Made by a program: the position numbers and the translations under genes. Below, one piece after another: positions 53,227 through 61,118 of a DNA stretch of 64,000 nt (positions are counted from its first letter, which is position 1; every line of letters begins with the position of its first letter). Source of the DNA: Solwaraspora sp. WMMA2065 (GTDB lineage Bacteria; Actinomycetota; Actinomycetes; Mycobacteriales; Micromonosporaceae); contig NZ_CP128361.1 in the NCBI RefSeq assembly GCF_030345075.1, forward strand, positions 930,001 through 994,000, given 5' to 3'. The notes beneath the pieces were generated by a model. That model searched no databases. It saw only the letters and a program-made list of their open reading frames with translations, and was not told where the DNA came from.

Positions 53227-54102
53227 ATGGCGGTACTCAACCAACTGGTCATCGGCGCGAGCATCGGAGCGGTGCTGCTCCTGATCGCGCTGGGACTGAC
53301 GTTCACCTTCGGACAGATGGGCGTCATCAACATGGCCCACGGGGAGTTCATCCTGGCGGGCGCCTACACCGCGTACATGATGCAGGGGCTGGTCGGGGCG
53401 CAGGCCGTCCCGGCCGCCCTGCCGGTCGCGTTCCTCATCGCCGGCACCATGGGTCTGATCCTGGAACGCCTGGTGATCCGGCGGTTCTACGGCCGGCCGC
53501 TGGACACCCTGCTGCTCACCTTCGGCGTCAGCCTGATCCTGCAGCAACTGGCCCGGGACATCTTCGGCGCGCCCAACGTGCAGGTCACCGCACCCGGCTG
53601 GCTCACCGGCGGGCTTGACGTGGCCGGCGTACAGCTGCCGTACAACCGGATCTTCATCATGGCACTCGCGGTCGGCTGCGTGGTGGCGATCTCGCTCTAC
53701 CTCAGCAAACTGTCGTACGGCCGGCGGATGCGGGCGGTGATGCAGAACCGCGAGCTGGCCGCGGTGACCGGGGTGGCCACCCAGCGGGTCGACCAGCTCA
53801 CCTTCTTCATCGGCTCCGGCCTGGCCGGTGTCGCCGGGGTGGCGCTGACCCTGATCGGCCCGGTCGGGCCGTCGCTGGGCACCTACTACATCGTGGACGC
53901 GTTCCTCGTCGTCGTCGCCGGGGGACTCGGACAGCTGCGCGGGGCGGTGATCGCGGCGGTCGCCCTCGGCGCGATCAACAGCTTCGTCGAATTCTGGACC
54001 GATGCGAGCCTGGCCAAGGTGGTGGTCTTCGCAGTGATCGTGGCCTTCCTCCAGTTCCGTCCGCAGGGCATGTTCGTCCTCCGTTCCCGGGCGCTGACAT
54101 GA
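53227..54102 (+). CDS. urtB: Urea ABC transporter permease UrtB
   Basis: 291 residues with about eight membrane helices, LivH type. FTFGQMGVINMAHGEFILAGAYTAY is the family signature, and VAGGLGQLRGAVIAA is the coupling region. ATG 53227 is chosen because GAGGGAGG (53211-53218) is eight bases upstream. The GTG at 53218 lies inside that site. The stop overlaps urtC (ATGA). Confidence 0.93.
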   Translation: MAVLNQLVIGASIGAVLLLIALGLTFTFGQMGVINMAHGEFILAGAYTAYMMQGLVGAQAVPAALPVAFLIAGTMGLILERLVIRRFYGRPLDTLLLTFGVSLILQQLARDIFGAPNVQVTAPGWLTGGLDVAGVQLPYNRIFIMALAVGCVVAISLYLSKLSYGRRMRAVMQNRELAAVTGVATQRVDQLTFFIGSGLAGVAGVALTLIGPVGPSLGTYYIVDAFLVVVAGGLGQLRGAVIAAVALGAINSFVEFWTDASLAKVVVFAVIVAFLQFRPQGMFVLRSRALT

Positions 54103-55190
54103 ACGCCGCCCGGACGACCACCCCCGCCAACGGGGCCCGGCCGGCCACCCGCTGGCCCGGACCGGTCGGTTTCGTCGCCGTCGGAGTGCTGCTGCTGGTG
54201 GCACCGCTGGTGCTCAGCCCGTTCCGGCTCGACCTGCTCGCCAAGTACCTCTGCTACGCGATCGTCGCGGTCGGCATCTACCTGGCCTGGGGGCGCGGCG
54301 GCATGCTGACCCTCGGCCAGGGCGTGTTCTTCGGCCTCGGCGGCTACGCGATGGGCATGCACCTCAAACTCGCCGACGCCGGCGAGGGCAACCTGCCCGA
54401 CTTCATGGTGTGGAGCGGGGTGGAGACCCTACCGGCCATCTGGGGGCCGTTCCGCAGCCCGGCGTTCGCCCTGGTCATGGTGGTCGTGCTGCCCACCGTG
54501 GTGGCGCTGATCCTGGGCACCCTGGTGTTTCGCCAACGGGTGCGCGGTGCCTACTTCGCCGTACTGTCCCAGGCCCTGGCCGCCGCGTTCGTGATCCTGC
54601 TGGTCGGCCAGCAGGGCCTCACCGGCGGCACCAACGGCCTGACCAACGTGCAGTTCTTCTTCGGCCTCGACCTGTACGACCCGACGCAGAAACGGATCGT
54701 CTACTACGTCGCGGTCGGCGCGCTCGCCCTGGTCTTCCTCGCCGCCTGGCAGCTCACCCACAGCCGGTTCGGCAAGCTGCTGGTCGCCATCCGCGACGGT
54801 GAGGACCGGGTCCGCTTCCTCGGCTACGACCCGGCCGTGGTGAAGACCATCGTGTACGCGCTGTCGGCGGCCATGGCCGGGATCGCCGGCGCGCTGTTCG
54901 TGCCGGTGGTCGGCATCCTCGGCCCGGCCGACCTCGGCGTCGTACCGTCCATCGAGATGCTGGTCGCGGTCGCCATCGGCGGGCGGTTCTCGCTGGTCGG
55001 TGCGGTCGGCGGGGCGATCCTGTTCAACTACGGCAGTACGGTGCTCAGCGAACAGTGGCCGTCCGGCTGGCTCTACCTGCTCGGCGGCCTGTTCATCGCG
55101 GTGATGATGTGGGCGCCGCGCGGCCTCGCCGGGCTGCTCGCCGACGGCTGGGCGGCGGTGCGGCACCGGGTCGGGGGTGCGAAACCATGA
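54099..55190 (+). CDS. urtC: Urea ABC transporter permease UrtC
   Basis: 363 residues, LivM type. Helices include VAVGVLLLVAPLVLSPF and CYAIVAVGIYLAWGRGGMLTLGQG (signature). The coupling motif is VAIGGRFSLVGAVGGAIL. UrtC-specific features are the long loop after the third helix (LADAGEGNLPDFMVWSGVE) and GQQGLTGGTNGLTN. It is coupled to urtB and urtD by ATGA overlaps. Confidence 0.93.
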   Translation: MNAARTTTPANGARPATRWPGPVGFVAVGVLLLVAPLVLSPFRLDLLAKYLCYAIVAVGIYLAWGRGGMLTLGQGVFFGLGGYAMGMHLKLADAGEGNLPDFMVWSGVETLPAIWGPFRSPAFALVMVVVLPTVVALILGTLVFRQRVRGAYFAVLSQALAAAFVILLVGQQGLTGGTNGLTNVQFFFGLDLYDPTQKRIVYYVAVGALALVFLAAWQLTHSRFGKLLVAIRDGEDRVRFLGYDPAVVKTIVYALSAAMAGIAGALFVPVVGILGPADLGVVPSIEMLVAVAIGGRFSLVGAVGGAILFNYGSTVLSEQWPSGWLYLLGGLFIAVMMWAPRGLAGLLADGWAAVRHRVGGAKP

Positions 55191-56008
55191 GCGGCAAGCT
55201 GGAGGTACGCGGCCTCGACGTCGTCTTCGACGGCTTCCGGGCGATCAGCGGCCTCGACCTGACCGTCGAGCCGGGGGAGCTGCGCTTCCTGATCGGCCCC
55301 AACGGTGCCGGCAAGACCACCCTGATCGACGTGGTCACCGGCCGGACCCGGCCGGCGTCCGGCTCGGTGCGGTTCAACGGCCAGGAGCTGGTCGGCCGCC
55401 GTGAGCACCGGATCGTCCGGCTCGGCATCGGCCGGACCTTCCAGACGTCGGTGGTGTTCGAGCAACTCACCGTGCTGGAGAACCTCGACCTGGCGGCCAG
55501 CTTCCGCCGGCGGATGGTCGGCCTGCTGCGCCGCCGGCGCGGTGTCTCCGACCAGGTATCCCGGGCGCTGGACACCACCGGTCTTGCCGACCTGGCGTAC
55601 CGGCCGGCCGGGGTGCTCTCCCACGGGCAGCGGCAGTGGCTCGAGATCGGCATGCTGATCGTGCAGCAGCCCAGTCTGCTGCTGCTCGACGAGCCGGTGG
55701 CCGGGATGAGCCGCAGCGAGCGGGACCGCACCGGTGAGCTGCTGCGCGAGGTCGCCAAGGACCACACGGTGATGGTGATCGAACACGACATGGAGTTCCT
55801 GCGCCGGTTCGCCAGCACCGTCACCGTGCTGCACGAGGGCCGACTGCTCTGCGAGGGCACCGTTGCTCAGGTGCAGGCCGACCCGCGCGTGCAGCAGGTC
55901 TACCTGGGGCGCTCCGGTGAGGAGGGTGCCGAACCCGCCGTACCGTCGGCTGTTTCCGTCCCGTCGACCGCTGCCGGACCGTCAGCCGCTGAGGAGGCGT
56001 CGTCGTGA
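55187..56008 (+). CDS. urtD: Urea ABC transporter ATPase UrtD
   Basis: 273 residues. Walker A GPNGAGKTTL, signature LSHGQRQWLEIGM (the UrtD form), Walker B LLLLDEPVAGMS, and the H-loop in VIEHDM. A non-conserved Ala/Pro/Ser tail of about 25 residues follows. It is coupled by overlaps to urtC and urtE. Confidence 0.94.
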   Translation: MSGKLEVRGLDVVFDGFRAISGLDLTVEPGELRFLIGPNGAGKTTLIDVVTGRTRPASGSVRFNGQELVGRREHRIVRLGIGRTFQTSVVFEQLTVLENLDLAASFRRRMVGLLRRRRGVSDQVSRALDTTGLADLAYRPAGVLSHGQRQWLEIGMLIVQQPSLLLLDEPVAGMSRSERDRTGELLREVAKDHTVMVIEHDMEFLRRFASTVTVLHEGRLLCEGTVAQVQADPRVQQVYLGRSGEEGAEPAVPSAVSVPSTAAGPSAAEEASS

Positions 56009-56706
56009 GTGCCATGTTGACCGTCGAGTCGCTCGACGTCGCGTACGGCCGGGCCCAGGTGCTGTTCGGGGTCGACCTGCAGGCCCCGGCCGGGTCGCTG
56101 GTCTGCGTGATGGGCCGCAACGGGGTCGGCAAGACCACCCTGCTGAAGGCGATCACCGGGGTGCTGCCGGTGCGGTCCGGCCGGGTGACCTTCGACGGCC
56201 GCGACATCACCAGGCTGCGTACCCACGAACGGGTGCGGCTCGGGCTCGGCTACGTCCCGCAGGGCCACGAGACGTTCCCACAGCTGACCGTCGCCGAGAA
56301 CCTGCAGGTGGCGGTCGAGGCGGCCCGGACCGACAAGGTCGCGGTCGACGAGGCGCTGGACCTGTTCCCGGCGCTGCGCGGGCTGCTGCGCCGCCGGGCC
56401 GGGTTCCTCTCCGGTGGCCAGCAGCAGCAGTTGGCGATCGCCCGTGCCCTGGTCACCCGGCCGAAGATGCTGCTGCTCGACGAACCGACCGAAGGCATCC
56501 AGCCGTCGATCATCATCGAGATCGAGGAGGCGATCGAACGGCTGCACACCGAGGCCGGGCTGGCGATCCTACTGGTCGAGCAGTACCTCGAACTGGCGCT
56601 GCGGCTGGCCGACCGGTTCGTCATCCTCGACGCCGGCGAGGTGGTCCGGGCCGGCGACAAGGCGGACCTGCGCGACGAGTCGGTCCGCCAACTGCTGTCG
56701 GTGTGA
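56005..56706 (+). CDS. urtE: Urea ABC transporter ATPase UrtE
   Basis: 233 residues. Walker A GRNGVGKTTLL, signature LSGGQQQQLAIARAL, Walker B LLLDEPTEGIQPSII. This fits UrtE over LivF because of the EGIQPSII sequence. With UrtD it powers urea import. Last gene of the operon. No urease genes are in the window. Confidence 0.94.
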   Translation: MSAMLTVESLDVAYGRAQVLFGVDLQAPAGSLVCVMGRNGVGKTTLLKAITGVLPVRSGRVTFDGRDITRLRTHERVRLGLGYVPQGHETFPQLTVAENLQVAVEAARTDKVAVDEALDLFPALRGLLRRRAGFLSGGQQQQLAIARALVTRPKMLLLDEPTEGIQPSIIIEIEEAIERLHTEAGLAILLVEQYLELALRLADRFVILDAGEVVRAGDKADLRDESVRQLLSV

Positions 56707-56737
56707 CCCGGCCGGCACCGGTCGGCCGGACCTGTCG

Positions 56738-57271
56738 TCAGCTGGTCGGTGGCAGCTCGAACAGCAGGCAGGACGAGGTGGCGTGGGCGGTCAGCCGGCC
56801 GGCGGCGTCGGTCAGCTTCGCCTCGGCGTACGCGGTGCGCCGACCGCGCTGCACCACGGTGCCCTCGCAGCGCAGCGTGCCCGAGGCGAGCGTCACCGGG
56901 CGCAGGAACTTCACGTTCAGGTCGATCGAGGTGTAGCTCGTCCCGGCCGGCAGCACCGAGTGCACCGCGCAGCCGGCCGCGGTGTCCAGCAACGTCGAGA
57001 TGATGCCACCGTGCACCGTGCCCAGGGCGTTGTAGTGGAACTCCTGCGGGGTCAGCACGGTGACCACCCGGCCGTGCTCGGGCTCCAAGCCTTCGAGGCC
57101 CAGCATCACCATCACCGGCGGGGCGGGAATCTCACCGGAGGCCATCGCCTGCAGTTGGCCCAGCCCGTCGAGGCCGTTCAACGCCGCCAACCGCACCGTG
57201 GCGGGGTCGGTCCACGAGAAGGTGCGGCTGCGCTGCGCCGCGTCCGGCGCCGGCTGCTGAGTCTGTGTCAT
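56738..57271 (-). CDS. PaaI-family thioesterase (hotdog fold)
   Basis: 177 residues. The hotdog helix HYNALGTVHGGIISTLLDTAAGCAV carries the catalytic-type HGG motif, and the strands SIDLNVKFLRPVTLASG complete the fold. It hydrolyses acyl-CoA by family. The substrate is unknown. ATG 57271 is preceded on the minus strand by TTGACA, an 18-base spacer and CAGGCT six bases before the ATG, so it is leaderless with a very good promoter. It is divergent from the HxlR gene and under the same palindrome. Confidence 0.85.
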   Translation of the reverse strand: MTQTQQPAPDAAQRSRTFSWTDPATVRLAALNGLDGLGQLQAMASGEIPAPPVMVMLGLEGLEPEHGRVVTVLTPQEFHYNALGTVHGGIISTLLDTAAGCAVHSVLPAGTSYTSIDLNVKFLRPVTLASGTLRCEGTVVQRGRRTAYAEAKLTDAAGRLTAHATSSCLLFELPPTS

Positions 57272-57293
57272 GGACGCAGCCTGGCAGTCGGTT

Positions 57294-57318
57294 GCTAGGT
57301 CTGTCAACAAGACCTAGC
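57294..57318. promoter_or_regulatory. Palindromic operator between thioesterase and HxlR genes
   Basis: Arms GCTAGGTCT (57294-57302) and AGACCTAGC (57310-57318) are perfect, with a 7-base centre that contains the -35 TTGACA of the minus-strand promoter. The right arm merges with TAGCCT (57315-57320), the -10 of hxlR. A bound HxlR dimer would cover both promoters (inference). Confidence 0.7.
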
Positions 57319-57327
57319 CTGGTCGGG

Positions 57328-57810
57328 GTGAGACCTACCGCGCTCGACTGGTCCATCGACAACTGCACCATCGCCCGCACCATGGAGATCATCGGCGAGC
57401 GGTGGACCGTCGTCGTGCTCCGCGAGGTCTTCAACGGCGTACGCCGGTTCGACCAGATGCGCGAGCGCACCGGCGTGCCCCGCCAGGTGCTGACCAACCG
57501 GCTCACCATGCTGGTCGACCAGGGCCTGCTGCGCCGGCACCCGTACCAGGAACCGGGGGAGCGGCAACGCTACGAGTACCGGCTCACCGGTAAGGGCCTC
57601 GACCTGTGGCCGGTGCTGGTCGCCCTGCTGCAGTGGGGCGACCGGTACTGCGTCGACCCGGACGGCTCCCCGCTCGCCGTCGCGCACCGCGACTGCGGGG
57701 CCGAGGTCGGCGTCACGATGCGCTGCGCCGCCGGCCACGACGTCGCCGACACCCGCGACGTACTTCCCCGCCCCGGCCCCGGTGCCCGCCGCCGCGAACC
57801 GACCGGCTGA
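57328..57810 (+). CDS. HxlR-family transcriptional regulator
   Basis: 160 residues. Winged helix-turn-helix of the HxlR/MarR-like group: NCTIARTMEIIGERWTVVVLREVFNGVRRFDQM, then PRQVLTNRLTMLVDQGLLRR. The N-terminal Cys in DNCTIA is conserved in many HxlR proteins, some of which sense electrophiles. A C-terminal extension of about 45 residues holds three more cysteines (HRDCGAEVGVTMRCAAGH). GTG 57328 lies seven bases after its -10 (leaderless). It probably regulates itself and the thioesterase. Confidence 0.88.
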   Translation: MRPTALDWSIDNCTIARTMEIIGERWTVVVLREVFNGVRRFDQMRERTGVPRQVLTNRLTMLVDQGLLRRHPYQEPGERQRYEYRLTGKGLDLWPVLVALLQWGDRYCVDPDGSPLAVAHRDCGAEVGVTMRCAAGHDVADTRDVLPRPGPGARRREPTG

Positions 57811-57827
57811 AGTCCTACGCTGCGGGC

Positions 57828-58220
57828 GTGCACATTTCGCTCACCGCCATCGTCGTCGACGACTACGACCCGGCCATCGACTTCTTCACCACCGTCCTCG
57901 GCTTCGATCTGGTCGAGGACTCCCCGTCGCCGACCAACGACGGTCGCCCCAAGCGGTGGGTGGTGGTGCGGCCGCCCGGTGCCGAGACCGGCATCCTGCT
58001 GGCCCGCGCCGACGGCGACGCCCAGCGGGCGGCGGTTGGCAACCAGACGGCCGGTCGGGTCGGCTTCTTCCTCCGGGTGGACGACTTCGAGGCCGCGTAC
58101 CAGCGGATGGTGGACCACGATGTGCGGTTCGTAACCGCGCCGCGCACCGAACCGTACGGCCGGGTGGTGGTCTTCGTCGACATCGCCGGCAACCGGTGGG
58201 ACCTGATCGGCCCTGCCTGA
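57828..58220 (+). CDS. VOC-family (glyoxalase/bleomycin-resistance fold) protein
   Basis: 130 residues, one VOC domain with paired beta-alpha-beta-beta-beta units: SLTAIVVDDYDPAIDFFTTVLGFDL and GRVGFFLRVDDFEAAYQRMVDHDVRFV, ending VVFVDIAGNRWDLIGP. The metal-ligand Glu of glyoxalase I at the end is Asp-Leu here, so the activity is unknown. GTG 57828 follows TACGCT by six bases, so it is leaderless despite sitting right after hxlR. Confidence 0.85.
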   Translation: MHISLTAIVVDDYDPAIDFFTTVLGFDLVEDSPSPTNDGRPKRWVVVRPPGAETGILLARADGDAQRAAVGNQTAGRVGFFLRVDDFEAAYQRMVDHDVRFVTAPRTEPYGRVVVFVDIAGNRWDLIGPA

Positions 58221-58239
58221 GCCCGAGCCGTCGAACCCG

Positions 58240-58255
58240 GCCGACGTCAGTCGGC
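58240..58255. terminator. Small hairpin between converging genes
   Basis: GCCGAC-GTCA-GTCGGC, six perfect pairs with a 4-base loop. It lies between the VOC gene and the end of the guanidine transporter operon. A weak terminator candidate. Confidence 0.4.
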
Positions 58256-58263
58256 GGTCACCG

Positions 58264-59124
58264 TCAGCCGCCGGACCCGGTGGCGGCGTGCCGCTGGTGG
58301 TAGGCGCGGACCCGGTCCTCCACCTCGGCCCGCAGCGTCAGGAACTCCGGCAGCCGTTTCACGGCCAGGTCCCGGGGCACGCCGTCGCGGTCCGGCGGCA
58401 GCTGCACCGGCAGGTCGGCGGCGACCCGGCCCGGGTCGCTGGCCAGCACCACCACCCGTTGGCCGAGGAAGACCGCCTCCTCGACGTCGTGGGTCACCAT
58501 CACCACCGTGGTGCCGGTGTCGGCCCACACCCGGCGGACCAACAACTGCATGTCCTCCTTGGTCTGCACATCGAGGGCACCGAACGGCTCGTCGAGCAGC
58601 AGCACTCGCGGTTCGCAGGCCAGCGCCCGGGCGATCGCCACCCGCTGACGCTGCCCGCCGGAGAGCTGCTTCGGCAGCGCGTGCCGCAGCCCGGTCAACC
58701 CGGTCTCGGCCAGGTACCAGGCGACCCGCCGGGCCCGTTCGGCCCGACTGACCGGCAGCAGCTCCAGCCCGAACGCGACGTTGCGTTCCACCGTCCGCCA
58801 CGGATACACGGCACCGCTCTGCAGCACCAGCCCCCGGTCCGGACCCGGCCCGGTGACCGGCGCACCGTCGAGCAGCACGGTGCCCCGGCTCGGCGTGGAC
58901 AGCCCGGCGATCAGCGACAGCAGGGTGGACTTGCCCGACCCGGATGCGCCGACCAGGCAGACGAACTCGCCTCGGCGTACCGCCAGATCCACGCCGTCGA
59001 GCGCGCGCAGCGACCCGCCCCCGGCGGTCCGGAAGTCCTTGCCGACGCCGTCGAGCCGCACCAGCGGTGCGTCGGCGGCCGGCACCGCGCCCGCGTCTGT
59101 GCCGGCGGCTTCGGTCGCGGTCAT
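58264..59124 (-). CDS. ABC transporter ATPase of the putative guanidine importer
   Basis: 286 residues of the nitrate/taurine/sulfonate (NrtC/SsuB) subfamily. Walker A GASGSGKSTLL, Q-loop LQSGAVYPWRTV, signature LSGGQRQRVAIARAL, Walker B LLLDEPFGALD, H-loop MVTHDVEEAV. ATG 59124 overlaps the permease stop (ATGA), so a longer GTG reading is not used. Transporters of this subfamily often lie behind guanidine-I riboswitches and have been tied to guanidine or guanidine-derivative import. Here the riboswitch is at the head of the same operon. Confidence 0.88.
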   Translation of the reverse strand: MTATEAAGTDAGAVPAADAPLVRLDGVGKDFRTAGGGSLRALDGVDLAVRRGEFVCLVGASGSGKSTLLSLIAGLSTPSRGTVLLDGAPVTGPGPDRGLVLQSGAVYPWRTVERNVAFGLELLPVSRAERARRVAWYLAETGLTGLRHALPKQLSGGQRQRVAIARALACEPRVLLLDEPFGALDVQTKEDMQLLVRRVWADTGTTVVMVTHDVEEAVFLGQRVVVLASDPGRVAADLPVQLPPDRDGVPRDLAVKRLPEFLTLRAEVEDRVRAYHQRHAATGSGG

Positions 59125-60032
59125 ACCGCCCACCTCCCGACCCGGTCGCGGGTGGTCCGCAACGCCAGATCGATCGCCACCCCGATCAGGGCGATCACGA
59201 TCAGTACGGCGAAGATGTTGTCGAGCTGGTTGAACCGCTGCGACCGGACGATCCGGTAGCCCAGCCCGGACTGGGCGTTGATCAGCTCGGCGACCACTAC
59301 GAAGTTCCAGGCGGCCGCCGCGTTCACCCGGATAGAGTCGATCATGCCGGGCAGCGAATGCGGCACGATCACCTTGCGCAGCACCTCGAACCGTCGGGCA
59401 CCGAGGGTGTACGACACGTCGATCAGCCCGGCCGGCACGGTCCGAACAACGTTGGCGGTCATCAGCGTGTTGAAGAAGACCGTCGCGATGAAGATCAACG
59501 CCACCTTGGACGGCTCACCCAACCCCAACCAGATGATCAGCAACGGGATGAACGCGCTGGCCGGCAGGTAGCGCAGCAGGCCGATCATCGGTTCCAACGC
59601 CGCCCGGCCGGCCTGGAAGCTGCCCATCAGCAGGCCGAGCGGCACCGACACCGCCACCGCCAGGCCGAAACCGCGCAACACCCGGCCGACGGTCGCGGCG
59701 GTGTCGGTCCACAGTTGACCTGTCCGGGCCATCTCCACCCCGGCCGCCACCGACTCCAGCGGCGACGGCAGGAAGTCCGGCCGCCCGTCGACCAGCACGC
59801 TGCCGATCTGCCAGGCGGCCAGCGGCACCACGATCGAGGCGACCGTCAACGTCCACCGGCCGGCCGCCGGGATCGGCGTACGGATGGCCAGCAGCGCCGG
59901 CACCGGGCGGGCCGGACGCCGCCGCGGCAGCGGCCCCCACGACGCCCGGTCCGCGTCCGCATCGCTGGTCGCGGTCCCGTGGGTGTCGTCCGGGCCGCCG
60001 TTCGCGGTCGCCTGGGCCGGGGCGACGGTCAC
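59121..60032 (-). CDS. ABC transporter permease of the putative guanidine importer
   Basis: 303 residues, about six membrane helices, SsuC/TauC type. A long hydrophilic N terminus of about 60 residues is followed by WTLTVASIVVPLAAWQIGSVL. The coupling loop is VSYTLGARRFEVLRKVIVPHSLPGMIDSIRVNAAAAWNFVVVAEL. It overlaps the genes on both sides by 4 bases, so all three transporter genes are co-translated. The substrate is inferred from the operon. Confidence 0.88.
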   Translation of the reverse strand: MTVAPAQATANGGPDDTHGTATSDADADRASWGPLPRRRPARPVPALLAIRTPIPAAGRWTLTVASIVVPLAAWQIGSVLVDGRPDFLPSPLESVAAGVEMARTGQLWTDTAATVGRVLRGFGLAVAVSVPLGLLMGSFQAGRAALEPMIGLLRYLPASAFIPLLIIWLGLGEPSKVALIFIATVFFNTLMTANVVRTVPAGLIDVSYTLGARRFEVLRKVIVPHSLPGMIDSIRVNAAAAWNFVVVAELINAQSGLGYRIVRSQRFNQLDNIFAVLIVIALIGVAIDLALRTTRDRVGRWAV

Positions 60033-61066
60033 GGCGACACCGCCCCCACGAACTGTCCGTCGAGCAGCCCGTCCAGCGGCGGTGCCTCGTCGACCAGACC
60101 GGTCTCCACCAGGAACTCGGCGATCGAGCGGGCCTGGAAGTCCAGGTTGGCCGGGGTGTCGCCCGGCTCGAACGCCGCCTGGTTGTCGGCCAGGTCGAAG
60201 ATCGTCGTCCCGGCGTCGTACGTGCGGTAGTCCTCGACGCTGACCCCGGCCTGCGCCGCCATGATCTCGACCGCCTCGTCCGGGTTGTCGGCGATCCAGT
60301 CCAGGGTGTCGAACCAGGTGTCCACCACCGCCTGGACCTGCTCCGGATGGTCGGCCACGAACTCCGAGTCGAACACCAGATGGTCCGGGATCGCCCCGGG
60401 GAAGTCCGCCGATGTGACGATCGCGGTGCTGCCCTCGCGGCCCAGCGCGGTCGTGGTGAACGGGGCGAACGCCCCGACCGCGTCGACCTGCCCGGCCAGG
60501 AACGCGGCGGCGGCCGCGTCGGTCAGCAACGGACTGATCTCGACGTCGTCGGCGCTCAGCCTGGCCTCGGCCAACGCCAACAACAGCAGGTAGTGGTCGA
60601 CCGTACCCTCCTCGATCGCGATCCGCTTACCGGCCAGGTCGGCCACCGAGTCGATCCCCGGCGCGGCGATGATCTGGTCGTTGCCGGTCGAGTTGTCGTT
60701 GACCAGCACCACGGTCTGCGCCGCGCCGCCGCTGACCGACGACAGCGTGTCGTTGAGGGTCTGGCTGTTGGCGTCCAGGTTGCCGGTGGCCAGCGCGGTC
60801 AGGCTGTCGGTGTAACTGTCGAAGTAGGTCAACTCGACGTCGACCCCGTTCTCCTCGAACAGACCCTGTTCCTCGGCGACCTGCCAGGGGAACCAGCCCG
60901 GCCAGGCGCTGAACCCCAGCCGTACGGTGGTCGAGCCGTCGCCGTCGTCGGCGGAACCGTCATCACCGCCGCAGCCGGCGGCGCTCACCAGCAGCGTCGT
61001 CGCGCAGGCGGCGGCGATCAGCCTCCGGGTGGTGGAACGGCGGGAAAATTTGGGGGTACGTCGCAT
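60029..61066 (-). CDS. ABC transporter substrate-binding lipoprotein of the putative guanidine importer
   Basis: 345 residues. The signal peptide ends in the lipobox LVSAAGC. The mature part is an NMT1/SsuA-type binding protein: VRLGFSAWPGWFPWQVAEEQGLFEENGVDVEL, GNLDANSQTLNDTL, and IAIEEGTVDHYLLLLALAEA. A twin-arginine-like or simple basic start (RRTPKFSRRSTTRR) precedes the hydrophobic core. The gene begins 52 bases after the hydrolase gene. Alternatives (nitrate, taurine, thiamin precursor) cannot be excluded by sequence alone, but the upstream riboswitch favours guanidine. Confidence 0.88.
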   Translation of the reverse strand: MRRTPKFSRRSTTRRLIAAACATTLLVSAAGCGGDDGSADDGDGSTTVRLGFSAWPGWFPWQVAEEQGLFEENGVDVELTYFDSYTDSLTALATGNLDANSQTLNDTLSSVSGGAAQTVVLVNDNSTGNDQIIAAPGIDSVADLAGKRIAIEEGTVDHYLLLLALAEARLSADDVEISPLLTDAAAAAFLAGQVDAVGAFAPFTTTALGREGSTAIVTSADFPGAIPDHLVFDSEFVADHPEQVQAVVDTWFDTLDWIADNPDEAVEIMAAQAGVSVEDYRTYDAGTTIFDLADNQAAFEPGDTPANLDFQARSIAEFLVETGLVDEAPPLDGLLDGQFVGAVSP

Positions 61067-61118
61067 CTCTATGTCCTCCTGCGGAAGGGAAACTACGGGG
61101 GATCGGCGCCGCGTCGGC

